Shown here in pieces: positions 25,150 through 32,431 of a stretch of 51,774 nt of DNA. Origin of the DNA: Euryarchaeota archaeon UBA171 (lineage in GTDB: Archaea > Thermoplasmatota > Poseidoniia > Poseidoniales > Thalassarchaeaceae); contig DANO01000027.1 of assembly GCA_002497295.1 (NCBI GenBank), positions 4,438-56,211 of the forward strand. Direction: 5' to 3'. Position 1 is the first letter of the stretch. Each line of letters begins with the position of its first letter. Below the pieces are notes generated by a model. That model made no database searches. It was not told the origin of the DNA and saw nothing but the letters and a program-made list of their open reading frames with translations. Made by a program: the position numbers and the translations under genes.

Positions 25150-26165
25150 TCCCCCCCCTTGAATGGCCAAACCATTAGCGTTGAGAAGGCAAAACCCATC
25201 TTCTTCATGAAACCGAGGCTTAGTCGCCGGGACAGAACATCTCCATTTCTCCGTTCTGCCTCATCAAGAATTTCTCCATAAATCGATGCCATTATCGACG
25301 GACTAGATCTCGAATCTGTTTCGATTAGGGGGAGGAGCCTAAGCGCATTCTTTTGATGCGTTCTAACCCTGCTCATATAGTGCCTCATGAACTCCTTCCA
25401 CCTTTGATCCGCGGGGAGATCGGAATCATACAGGTCTTCAGTCGATATTCCGAACAATTCGAGGTCATCTTTTGGCAAATACACCCTTCCGCGACCGAGG
25501 TCTTCTTGGATATCTCGAAGAATATTTACCATTTGAAGAAAAATACCCATCTCTTCAGCATGCTCTCTGGCATCTGGATTATCATATCCATATATCTCAA
25601 TGAGTGCCAAACCCACTGTTGATGCAACCTTGTAGCAATATCCCCTTAGATCCTCGAAAGATCGATAGTTCGTGGGATATAGGTCATCTTCCATGCCATC
25701 GATGAGTTGATGCAGGTCGCCAACACGTATCGGGAATCGACTGAACGTATCTTTCAGAGCAACGAATATCGGGTCGGATACTGAATGCCCTTCATGAGCT
25801 CGACAAAGCAAGTCTCTGTAGTGAATCAATGCTCTCAATTTCAAGGAATGATCGGGCTCAGGGTTAGATCCCTCTGATTGCTTATCGATCGAAAGAACGA
25901 CCGATCTATCGGCAGTTCGCGCTTCTAGTTCGCTCATCTTTTCCGGGCTGATATGAGAAAGGTCAGGCAGCCAATCCCCGTCAGCGATGTCATCTACCCG
26001 ACGACAGAACGCGTAGAGAGCATAAACAGCGTTTCTTTTCTCAATTGGAAGATGTCTGAAAGATCGCAAGAAAGACGTCGATGCCGCTCTTGTAATGTCT
26101 TTGCATATCGCATAGGAGTCTGTCATGTCTGAAACCTTAGTAGACCTTCGTCCCATGAGAGCCAT
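25146..26165 (-). CDS. crtB: Phytoene synthase
   Basis: Joins two geranylgeranyl diphosphates into phytoene, the first carotenoid-specific step. It has 339 residues. The Asp-rich Mg2+-binding motifs are DDIAD (residues 58-62) and DIQED near residue 205, in the context MVNILRDIQEDLGRGRVYLP. YALYAFCRRVDD is the typical preceding helix. An in-frame ATG at 26126 (MTDSYAICKDITR) would remove 13 residues and fits the family N-terminus better. It is the first gene of crtB - crtI - lipoprotein - ABA4-like. It is divergent from the DUF971 gene across about 105 bases that must hold the operon promoter. Confidence 0.94.
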   Translation of the reverse strand: MALMGRRSTKVSDMTDSYAICKDITRAASTSFLRSFRHLPIEKRNAVYALYAFCRRVDDIADGDWLPDLSHISPEKMSELEARTADRSVVLSIDKQSEGSNPEPDHSLKLRALIHYRDLLCRAHEGHSVSDPIFVALKDTFSRFPIRVGDLHQLIDGMEDDLYPTNYRSFEDLRGYCYKVASTVGLALIEIYGYDNPDAREHAEEMGIFLQMVNILRDIQEDLGRGRVYLPKDDLELFGISTEDLYDSDLPADQRWKEFMRHYMSRVRTHQKNALRLLPLIETDSRSSPSIMASIYGEILDEAERRNGDVLSRRLSLGFMKKMGFAFSTLMVWPFKGGE

Positions 26166-26256
26166 ATAGATGCAATCCCACCATTCTCATTATGAAGGGC
26201 TGTTTAGTCCGGTAACAATCTGGGAGCACCCTTGAGTCCCCCTTGGCGAGTAAAAT

Positions 26257-26262
26257 GGAGGT
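26257..26262 (+). promoter_or_regulatory. Ribosome-binding site that fixes the DUF971 start
   Basis: GGAGGT lies eight bases before the ATG at 26271. It excludes the longer reading that would begin at a TTG at 26232. Confidence 0.65.
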
Positions 26263-26270
26263 TTGTCGTA

Positions 26271-26594
26271 ATGTCTCTCACAGATATGGAAAGAGGAGAA
26301 GAGTCGTGTAAGATGACATTTTCAGATGGTGCCGAATACCACGTTGAATATCTAAATCTCCGTCTAGATTGTCCGTGTGCCAATTGCAAACCAAGAAGAG
26401 AGAACAAACAGAGAATGATTGAGTTCCAGGAGGAACTAAGCAGGCTAAGAATTGAGAAACCATCAATCGAGATTGTAGGTCATTATGGCCTCAAATTCAT
26501 TTGGCCATCGGGATGTTCAAGCGGAATTTACAGCTTTGACATTCTTCGGGAGATAGCTGAAACAGAACCACACTCTCGGTGGCAACAGTCATAG
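26271..26594 (+). CDS. DUF971 family protein
   Basis: A 107-residue single-domain protein of the DUF971 family, related to the N-terminal domain of gamma-butyrobetaine hydroxylase. Typical features are the W/F-S-D-G segment (MTFSDGAEYHVEYLNLRLDC), a Cys pair in LDCPCANC, and VGHYGLKFIWPSGCSSGIYSF. The Cys residues resemble the zinc site of the GBBH N-terminal domain. The small protein is often near iron-sulphur or redox genes in bacteria, and its role is not established. The start is fixed by a GGAGGT site. It stands between the divergent crt operon and pus10. Confidence 0.82.
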   Translation: MSLTDMERGEESCKMTFSDGAEYHVEYLNLRLDCPCANCKPRRENKQRMIEFQEELSRLRIEKPSIEIVGHYGLKFIWPSGCSSGIYSFDILREIAETEPHSRWQQS

Positions 26595-26656
26595 CGACGA
26601 TGCTTGACGACCGATCAGCGTGTTAACGGTCTTTCCGACCATGACAGGTGATTCCT

Positions 26657-28072
26657 ATGGCCATGGATCCTGATGAAGATGACGAACAAGTAGAGTGGGT
26701 ATCCTACTCAAGCGCCGGATACGGTTCCGGAGAAGAAGGCCTCTGGGAGGATGTTGTTCCAACCGACTCCCCTTCCGAAGAGATAGACTGGTATGATGAA
26801 AATCCCATCGAAGGCGAGTCAATTATTGAATGGGACGCTCCCCCATGCCCAGCTCCCTTGGGAATAGCATACTTGGCCAGAATAGGGTGTTGTGACTTTT
26901 GCCTCCACAGACTCGGTGGTAGGAGGACCGATTCCACCGGTGCTGAAGGAGGCGCCGCCCTCAGAAAAGAGGCTGAGAAAAGGGATCCTGAACTTGCCAA
27001 TCTGGAATCCTCTATCGAATGCCCCACCTGTGAAAATTTGTTAGATGATGTAGGCAATGTCTCAAAGATCATCTCATCGGCCTGCGATGGGATTCAGTTT
27101 TCCACCATGCAGGTTGGCGTGCACATCCCAAAAGATTTGATCGAGGAAGAAGATCGCATACGTTCCAGATATGGTGCACCAGGGAGCAAGCCATTGAAAG
27201 CAGCATTTGTGGAAGAGGTACAAACCAGTACATCAGAGAAGGTAGAAGGTATCGAATTCGTCAGAGAGCGCCCGGATTTAATGGTCTTGATAGATACTTT
27301 GACATTGCGAGTTGATGTTGATGTTCGTCCAGTCTTCCTCTACGGAAGATACAGAAAACTATCCAGAGAGATACCTCAGACAAGATGGCCTTGTAGGGCG
27401 TGCAGGGGTCGTGATGGCGGTTGCGAATCATGTGAATCGACAGGCCTCCAATACCCTGATTCAGTTCAAGATTTGATAGGGAAGCCCATCGCTGAACAAA
27501 TGGACGCTCTGGATACGGCATTCCACGGTATGGGAAGAGAAGATATCGATGTTCGATGCCTAGGCCAGGGGCGACCCTTTGTCCTTGAAGTGAAATCCCC
27601 CAAGAAGAGAATACCTCAATTCGATTCATTGCTAAAGCTGGTTGAGTCTAATGCCAAGGGACGTGTGGAAATCGATTCACTTAGACTATCTGACAGGAAA
27701 GAAGTAGCTAGGATCAAGCAGACCAGATCCGAGAAAAGCTACACTATAAGATTCAAGCCAGAATCAATCGAAGATCCCGAAAAGATCTCTGAAGACATAT
27801 TCGCTCTAGCGGGGACCATGATTGAACAGCAAACACCAAAACGCGTCAGCCACCGAAGAGCCGATCGAAATCGAGTACGACAAGTTGTATCAGTAGATCG
27901 AGTAGATATCGTGGGCGATGAGATGGAAATGACTCTGAGATGTGAAGCTGGAACCTACATCAAAGAATTAGTGCATTCCGATGAAGGAAGAACCATCCCG
28001 TCAGTCACAAGTATCATTGGCGCCCCATGCGAAGTCATCTGGTTAGATGTCGAAGATGTGCATGCAGACTAA
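26657..28072 (+). CDS. pus10: tRNA pseudouridine synthase Pus10
   Basis: Makes pseudouridine at positions 54 and 55 in the T loop of archaeal tRNAs. It has about 471 residues. The N-terminal zinc-binding part has CDFC and CPTCENL, with CRACRGRDGGCESC in the middle. The catalytic domain has the conserved REDIDVRCLGQGRPFVLEV, where the Asp near residue 298 is catalytic, and AGTYIKELVHSDEGRT near the end. Odd features are a very acidic 60-residue N-terminal extension and Cys-rich inserts. GGTG six bases upstream supports ATG 26657; a GTG at 26648 adds three residues. In many euryarchaea it sits next to L21e, as here. Confidence 0.92.
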   Translation: MAMDPDEDDEQVEWVSYSSAGYGSGEEGLWEDVVPTDSPSEEIDWYDENPIEGESIIEWDAPPCPAPLGIAYLARIGCCDFCLHRLGGRRTDSTGAEGGAALRKEAEKRDPELANLESSIECPTCENLLDDVGNVSKIISSACDGIQFSTMQVGVHIPKDLIEEEDRIRSRYGAPGSKPLKAAFVEEVQTSTSEKVEGIEFVRERPDLMVLIDTLTLRVDVDVRPVFLYGRYRKLSREIPQTRWPCRACRGRDGGCESCESTGLQYPDSVQDLIGKPIAEQMDALDTAFHGMGREDIDVRCLGQGRPFVLEVKSPKKRIPQFDSLLKLVESNAKGRVEIDSLRLSDRKEVARIKQTRSEKSYTIRFKPESIEDPEKISEDIFALAGTMIEQQTPKRVSHRRADRNRVRQVVSVDRVDIVGDEMEMTLRCEAGTYIKELVHSDEGRTIPSVTSIIGAPCEVIWLDVEDVHAD

Positions 28073-28114
28073 ATTTCTCTCGGGAGATGAACTTAAACGC
28101 AACTGGTAGGTGGC

Positions 28115-28141
28115 GGGCTCGCTGATAGCCTCAGGGGGCCC
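28115..28141 (+). promoter_or_regulatory. Hairpin over the ribosome-binding region of L21e
   Basis: GGGCTC (28115-28120) pairs with GGGCCC (28136-28141, one G-U), then a G-G mismatch, then CTGA (28122-28125) with TCAG (28131-28134), closing a five-base loop TAGCC. The stem ends seven bases before the L21e ATG. It buries the only purine-rich Shine-Dalgarno candidate (AGGGGG). It is a candidate translational control element; autoregulation by the ribosomal protein is an inference. Confidence 0.5.
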
Positions 28142-28148
28142 ACTGGAC

Positions 28149-28829
28149 ATGAAGAGAAGTCACGGAACTCGTCAAGGGACTCGTTCAATCCTATCTCGTT
28201 CTAAATCTCAGAGAGGCAGAATAAACATCACCAGATCAATCCACTCTTATTCAGAGGGAGACAAGGTATCCATTGTGTTGGATGGCGCGCAGCAAAAAGG
28301 AATGCCTCACCGTCGTTTCCAGGGCGCCACTGGCACCGTCAGGGCAAAACAGGGACGAGCCTTCGTCGTTGATGTTCGTGACAAGAACATGCCCAAGACG
28401 CTAATCGTCAGGCCCGAGCATCTTCGCCCTGCAGACGGCGCTCCAAAACCCGAGATACCACGCCGCCAAGGTCAGAAAGTCAAGGATGAACCCGTGACTG
28501 CTCCTGCACAGGATTCTAAGTCAGAATCAAAGGAAGATAAGAAGAAAGCGGAACTCGAGCGCGTCAAAGAACGTGCCAAGACCATTGACTTCAATGTGCT
28601 TGGTAGGGCTAAGGCTAGCGACAAAGACGATCTCCAAGTAATCAAGGGCGTCGGTCCGTTCATCGAAGAGAAACTGAATGCTTTGGGCATCTACACATAT
28701 TTGCAAATCAGCAAGATGAAGGGTGATCTCGAAGACCAAGTCAATGAGGCCATCGAGTTCTTCCCCGGTCGTGTAAAGCGTGATCAATGGGTGAATCAGG
28801 CCAAGGATCTACTTAACGAAGAGGAGTGA
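28149..28829 (+). CDS. rpl21e: Ribosomal protein L21e (eL21) with C-terminal helix-hairpin-helix extension
   Basis: Large-subunit ribosomal protein. Residues 1-97 from the ATG at 28149 are a full eL21: MKRSHGTRQGTRSILSRS, SEGDKVSIVLDGAQQKGMPH and TLIVRPEHLRP. Normal archaeal eL21 ends there. Here a charged, Lys/Glu-rich linker (about 98-165) leads to a helix-hairpin-helix domain: DDLQVIKGVGPFIEEKLNAL, then a Trp-containing end PGRVKRDQWVNQAKDL. This end closely resembles the accessory domain at the C-terminus of some bacterial NuoE, bL17 and bL21 proteins. A GTG at 28110 would lengthen the N-terminus but not the eL21 match. The rpoF gene follows five bases after the stop. Confidence 0.93.
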   Translation: MKRSHGTRQGTRSILSRSKSQRGRINITRSIHSYSEGDKVSIVLDGAQQKGMPHRRFQGATGTVRAKQGRAFVVDVRDKNMPKTLIVRPEHLRPADGAPKPEIPRRQGQKVKDEPVTAPAQDSKSESKEDKKKAELERVKERAKTIDFNVLGRAKASDKDDLQVIKGVGPFIEEKLNALGIYTYLQISKMKGDLEDQVNEAIEFFPGRVKRDQWVNQAKDLLNEEE

Positions 28830-28834
28830 ATTAG

Positions 28835-29191
28835 ATGTCTGACTCAAATGAATATGTCGATTATGCCAAGGTGAGGGATCTTCTCTTGTCTGCCCAAGAA
28901 CGCCGCCAAGAGCTTTCATACGAGCAACAGATGGCTCTACAGCATTCTGAATGGGCCGCAAGCGCTCAAAGAGGAGGCATAAAGACTGATTCCAAAGTCT
29001 TCCTAGAATTGTCGGCGGCTTTATCTGCGAATGACAAACTCGGCGATCACCCGGACATATGCGCTAAGATAGCCGAGCTAATGCCTCTCAGTGTCCATGC
29101 ACTCCGAGTCATAATAGCCTCGAAGCGGATTGCAATGGATACTTCTGAAGTCGAGTCTGTCCTCGACATCGTACGACAACACGTCCTCTGA
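28835..29191 (+). CDS. rpoF: DNA-directed RNA polymerase subunit F (Rpo4)
   Basis: Rpb4-like subunit that pairs with Rpo7 to form the stalk of archaeal RNA polymerase. It has 118 residues, the expected size. The N-terminal helix (YVDYAKVRDLLLSAQERR) and the C-terminal HRDC-like part (KIAELMPLSVHALRVIIASKRI) match the family. GGAGTGA ends seven bases upstream and overlaps the L21e stop. The conserved order L21e - RpoF - DUF655 - RsmA supports the identity, since Rpo4 sequences are weakly conserved. Confidence 0.9.
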   Translation: MSDSNEYVDYAKVRDLLLSAQERRQELSYEQQMALQHSEWAASAQRGGIKTDSKVFLELSAALSANDKLGDHPDICAKIAELMPLSVHALRVIIASKRIAMDTSEVESVLDIVRQHVL

Positions 29192-29247
29192 AGTCGATAG
29201 AGCGATTCATCAATGAAATCCCCTTCCGTTCACTAGGGGCCTGACGC

Positions 29248-29811
29248 ATGTTGGACGATCGAGAGGACCAAACTCCCGATGAAATGCAAGCTGAGTCGAT
29301 GGTCAGAGTGCTTTCGGTCATCGAGCGAAGGCCAAGAGGCACGGAGATACACGGACTCACCCACCCAGGACTTTTCCTAGTACGTGCAAAGATCATGCAG
29401 AATGACCCATTGTCGTCTGATGTTGGCTGGATTCCAATGGGAGATCCACGCATAGGACCACTTTCTAGTATAAGGAAAAAGGACATCTCTCTGGACAATG
29501 AGGATGATTTGAATGGGGCCATTGTAGAATCAATAGCAATGGATGAATCAGTGCATCTTTCATTCTTCAATAGAGCACAACCGATATCTTTGAAGATGCA
29601 CTCATACCAACTTCTCCCCGGAATCGGTAAGTCAACAGCCCAACAGTGGGTCTCCAAGAGAGGTTCGATGGGATGGAATGATCTCCAAGGAGTGACTAAT
29701 GCTATCGGTCAAGACGCTTCTGGATTACTAGCCGAGCGATACGCACAAGAAATGGAAGATCCTGCACAGTCTCCCAGATTGATTGATCTCGTGGTACGTG
29801 CTGGGGCTTAG
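29248..29811 (+). CDS. DUF655 family RNA/DNA-binding protein
   Basis: Archaeal protein of 187 residues. The N-terminal part is an OB-like region (RVLSVIERRPRGTEIHGLTH, FLVRAKIM). The C-terminal half has a helix-hairpin-helix: HSYQLLPGIGKSTAQQWVSKR. DUF655 is nearly always found between rpoF and ksgA in euryarchaea, as here, and its role in transcription, translation or rRNA maturation is not established. The stop is followed two bases later by the rsmA GTG. The 56 bases before its ATG hold no strong ribosome-binding site. Confidence 0.88.
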   Translation: MLDDREDQTPDEMQAESMVRVLSVIERRPRGTEIHGLTHPGLFLVRAKIMQNDPLSSDVGWIPMGDPRIGPLSSIRKKDISLDNEDDLNGAIVESIAMDESVHLSFFNRAQPISLKMHSYQLLPGIGKSTAQQWVSKRGSMGWNDLQGVTNAIGQDASGLLAERYAQEMEDPAQSPRLIDLVVRAGA

Positions 29812-29813
29812 TT

Positions 29814-30707
29814 GTGTCTTTCACGAACAAAGATCAAGATCACCCTTCTAGTATAGTTGATAGGTATCTTTCTAGATACAACATAGAACCAAATCTCGGC
29901 CAGAATTTTTTGATAGATCCATCTCCCATACACACATCCATTCAAGCATCATGTGATCTCGGGCTAAGTAACGATTCACATGTCCTCGAAATCGGCCCAG
30001 GCCCAGGCGTCCTATCCATCGAACTTCTCCGTCTAGGATCAAAGCTCACTGCGATAGAAATATCTCAAGATGCATGTGATTTTTTAGAATCAGAATTGAA
30101 TCATGAACAGTTCAATCTAATCAAAGAGGATGCTTTGAGCACTAAGTGGCCAGATGACATAACACATATTGTGGCGAACATACCTTATGGCATCTCTAGC
30201 CCGATTCTTGAAAGAATACAAGATCATCACCAATCAAATCCCCTGGATGGCATCTCGCTACTCGTTCAAAGAGAGTTTGCCCATAGAATGGCTATGAAGA
30301 GCATACCAAAAGACAGAGGCCCATTAGGAATCGCTCTCTGGCTCGATTTTGAATGCGAGATCATCTCAGATGTCCCCTCATCTTCATTCAGACCGCAACC
30401 CGATGTAGCATCATCCATAGTGACCCTTCGTCCTGTTTCTAGAACGGAACTTCAGGGCGTAAGTAGGAAATTAGTCCGAGGGATATCCTCTTGGTGTTTT
30501 GGAAGGCGAAGAAGAAAGATACGCACGTCACTACGAGGTTTTCCTCGGAGGATGCTAAAGATTGGAAAATGGTCATCAGCTGATTGGCTTCAAATATTGA
30601 ACAATTTGGAAAATGAAGGGGGCGAACTCAGGGGATTCATGGACAAACGCCCAGAGGAACTTACGCCCGATCAATGGACGTCTATTTGCCGTATAATTGG
30701 AAGATGA
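29814..30707 (+). CDS. rsmA: 16S rRNA dimethyladenosine transferase RsmA/KsgA
   Basis: Adds four methyl groups to the two adjacent adenines at the 3' end of 16S rRNA, a late step and checkpoint of small-subunit assembly. It has 297 residues. The N-terminal motif YNIEPNLGQNFLIDPSPI is typical, followed by the SAM site VLEIGPGPGVLSIEL, an acidic residue after strand 2 (AIEIS) and the catalytic NIPYGISSPI. The C-terminal domain carries the basic run FGRRRRKIRTSLRGFP. The start is a GTG that follows the DUF655 stop closely. A 90-base untranslated region with a hairpin separates it from the next gene. Confidence 0.95.
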   Translation: MSFTNKDQDHPSSIVDRYLSRYNIEPNLGQNFLIDPSPIHTSIQASCDLGLSNDSHVLEIGPGPGVLSIELLRLGSKLTAIEISQDACDFLESELNHEQFNLIKEDALSTKWPDDITHIVANIPYGISSPILERIQDHHQSNPLDGISLLVQREFAHRMAMKSIPKDRGPLGIALWLDFECEIISDVPSSSFRPQPDVASSIVTLRPVSRTELQGVSRKLVRGISSWCFGRRRRKIRTSLRGFPRRMLKIGKWSSADWLQILNNLENEGGELRGFMDKRPEELTPDQWTSICRIIGR

Positions 30708-30743
30708 TCGAAAATCAGGTTTACCGTGACTTGAAATTCAACC

Positions 30744-30792
30744 CCCCTCTCCGCAAGGCGTCGGGACGGCCTAGCCGAACCTTCGAGAGGGG
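30744..30792 (+). promoter_or_regulatory. Two-part hairpin covering the ribosome-binding site of the zinc-ribbon gene
   Basis: CCCCTCTC (30744-30751) pairs perfectly with GAGAGGGG (30785-30792). Inside, AAGG (30755-30758) pairs with CCTT (30780-30783), and TCGG (30761-30764) pairs with CCGA (30775-30778); CGGC/GCCG (30767-30770/30774-30777) is an alternative inner stem. The 3' strand is the only Shine-Dalgarno candidate for the ATG at 30798. There is no tRNA cloverleaf and no T-run, so neither tRNA nor terminator. It may be a cis-regulator or a small RNA. Confidence 0.55.
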
Positions 30793-30797
30793 ATTAA

Positions 30798-31895
30798 ATG
30801 GCAAAGAAGGATACCTATCTAGCACTGCTTAGAAGAGGTATAGATGAGACCACTTCTCAACTTCTATCAGAATCTGGTTTGAAAATCGGAGACCTCAAGA
30901 AACTTGATGAAGAAAAACTGGTCAACAATTACGGTATCAAGAAAGAGATTGCCAAATCTGTTCTTGAGTCTGTTAAATCCGGGCCCAGGGCGTCAAGCAG
31001 ACAGAGATTTATTGCAGATGTGATTACGAAGAGCGGCAAGCCGAAGAAAGTCGACAAAATACAAGAGCAGCGTTTCAAAAGAGAACAGAAAGACCTTCTT
31101 CAGCAACTAAATGAAAAGCGAGAAGAACAGCGAATAGCAAGAGTCGAATCCTTTAGGAATAAGAAACTAGTAATGAACAGATTGGGGAAAACAGTTGAGC
31201 TGATCGTCAAATTGGAAACAATCTATGACGAGGAGGCCAAGACCGAGCAACGCTCCAAGTTGAAGGACCAACTCGAGACAAGGGGACTAGAAGCCGCACG
31301 AGATCATGAGATGTTGGAGTTGGACGGCACTCCACAAGATATTGTAGATTTCAGAAGGAAAATAGCACCAATACTATGTCTCCATGCATGCCCACATTGC
31401 GGCGATGAAATGGATCCACGTGGGTCATCTGTAATCGATGATATCCGTGATTACAAGTTCGTGTGCTGGGAGTGCGAAGAAGAGTTCCATGTCGATCTCG
31501 CTACTAACATAGCTGAACGACTTGAGGATCCAGAGGCCTGGATCAAGATTGATCCAAAACGAGGCCCTCGAGATCCTGTCGCTTCACCGCCCACTAAGGC
31601 GAGTGCAGATGCCATTGCCGATTTGATGATACAAGAGATCAAGGCCACTGGCGCCGCAGCCACCGAGATAATAGCATCAACAGAAGCCAGCAATATCTCA
31701 GGAACACTCATGAGCATCGATGATTGGATTGATGAGACACTCTCTGCCAAAGGATACATACAGGCTCAAGAGCATCGTGAAGATTTCATCATAGCGACAG
31801 GAGCAGGAGCAACCAAGTTCAACAAGTGGATGAAGAAGGCAGGCCTTTACTTCAACAAACAGTCCGGCAAGTGGACTAGATGGGAAGATCGCTGA
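30798..31895 (+). CDS. Unrecognised zinc-ribbon protein downstream of RsmA
   Basis: A 365-residue soluble protein that I cannot assign. Residues 1-60 look like a helix-hairpin-helix unit (LSESGLKIGDLKKLDEEKLV, IKKEIAKSVLESV). A strongly charged coiled-coil-like section follows (about 90-170, many Lys, Glu and Gln). A zinc ribbon then reads CPHCGDE ... CWECEEEF, about 197-230. The C-terminus ends with a basic aromatic tail (KKAGLYFNKQSGKWTRWEDR). These parts suggest nucleic-acid binding. It closes the ribosome/RNA polymerase cluster, and its leader carries the strong hairpin at 30744-30792. A small membrane protein gene follows directly. It may be a lineage-specific ribosome or transcription factor. 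Confidence 0.75.
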   Translation: MAKKDTYLALLRRGIDETTSQLLSESGLKIGDLKKLDEEKLVNNYGIKKEIAKSVLESVKSGPRASSRQRFIADVITKSGKPKKVDKIQEQRFKREQKDLLQQLNEKREEQRIARVESFRNKKLVMNRLGKTVELIVKLETIYDEEAKTEQRSKLKDQLETRGLEAARDHEMLELDGTPQDIVDFRRKIAPILCLHACPHCGDEMDPRGSSVIDDIRDYKFVCWECEEEFHVDLATNIAERLEDPEAWIKIDPKRGPRDPVASPPTKASADAIADLMIQEIKATGAAATEIIASTEASNISGTLMSIDDWIDETLSAKGYIQAQEHREDFIIATGAGATKFNKWMKKAGLYFNKQSGKWTRWEDR

Positions 31896-31900
31896 ACGAC

Positions 31901-32098
31901 ATGGTTGATTTACAAGATCCAAAAATTTTAGCGATCATCATTTTCGATATAATCGGAATCGGTGCGTTTGTATGGTTCTTATCCAGTAGGCTCTCTCTGA
32001 AATTAAGAGTCATTGAGCAAAGAAGAGAAAAGAAACGGAAACAAATCCTCCAAACAGAGGGAAAGAATCACTCCGATGAAGATACGATCAATCGTTAA
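31901..32098 (+). CDS. Small single-pass membrane protein
   Basis: A 65-residue protein: one hydrophobic helix (ILAIIIFDIIGIGAFVWFLS) followed by a very basic cytoplasmic tail (RREKKRKQ) and an acidic end. The positive-inside rule places the tail in the cytoplasm. An ATG at 31880 would overlap the zinc-ribbon gene by 16 bases and add seven residues; the ATG at 31901 begins five bases after its stop. It is probably cotranscribed with that gene. No family is recognised. The 38 bases between it and the convergent MIP18-like gene show nothing special. Confidence 0.6.
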   Translation: MVDLQDPKILAIIIFDIIGIGAFVWFLSSRLSLKLRVIEQRREKKRKQILQTEGKNHSDEDTINR

Positions 32099-32136
32099 TC
32101 AAACACCAAGAAGACATGGAAACGACTGCTACTGCA

Positions 32137-32430
32137 CTAAGATAGAGCAGCATTCCACTCCGAGGATCCTGGAATATCCACAATCTCGAATTTAACGGAA
32201 GAAACCCCTCTTTGATTGCCAATTTCCTCTTTCAGTAGGAGTAGATCATGAAGGCAACACGGACAGTGTGCCATCTTCGGCTTCAACCATATCTTCACGC
32301 CCCCCTCATCACTTATCGAAAGCCTACGAACTATCGCTTCATCATTCATCGAATACCCATGCGGGTCGGTTCTTTCTTTCAAAATACGTGCAAGACTTCT
32401 GGCCGCGAAATCTCTCGTCTTCCCTGACAT
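32137..32430 (-). CDS. MIP18/DUF59-like protein
   Basis: A 97-residue protein with the layout of the MIP18/PaaD family of iron-sulphur assembly factors: DPHGYSMNDEAIVRRLSISD, then VKIWLKPKMAHCPCCLHDLL, then GVSSVKFEIVDIPGSSEWN. The family's usual T-x-x-x-C-P reads AHCPCC here, giving extra Cys and His around the active Cys. This match is by pattern only and is moderate. The ATG begins one base after the M24 peptidase stop, so the two are one operon. It faces the small membrane protein gene tail to tail. Confidence 0.6.
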   Translation of the reverse strand: MSGKTRDFAARSLARILKERTDPHGYSMNDEAIVRRLSISDEGGVKIWLKPKMAHCPCCLHDLLLLKEEIGNQRGVSSVKFEIVDIPGSSEWNAALS

Positions 32431-32431
32431 A

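Noticed and set aside
30744..30792. Hairpin region considered as a tRNA or a transcription terminator
   Set aside because: No cloverleaf arms or T loop, and no T-run follows the stem; it ends at a start codon.
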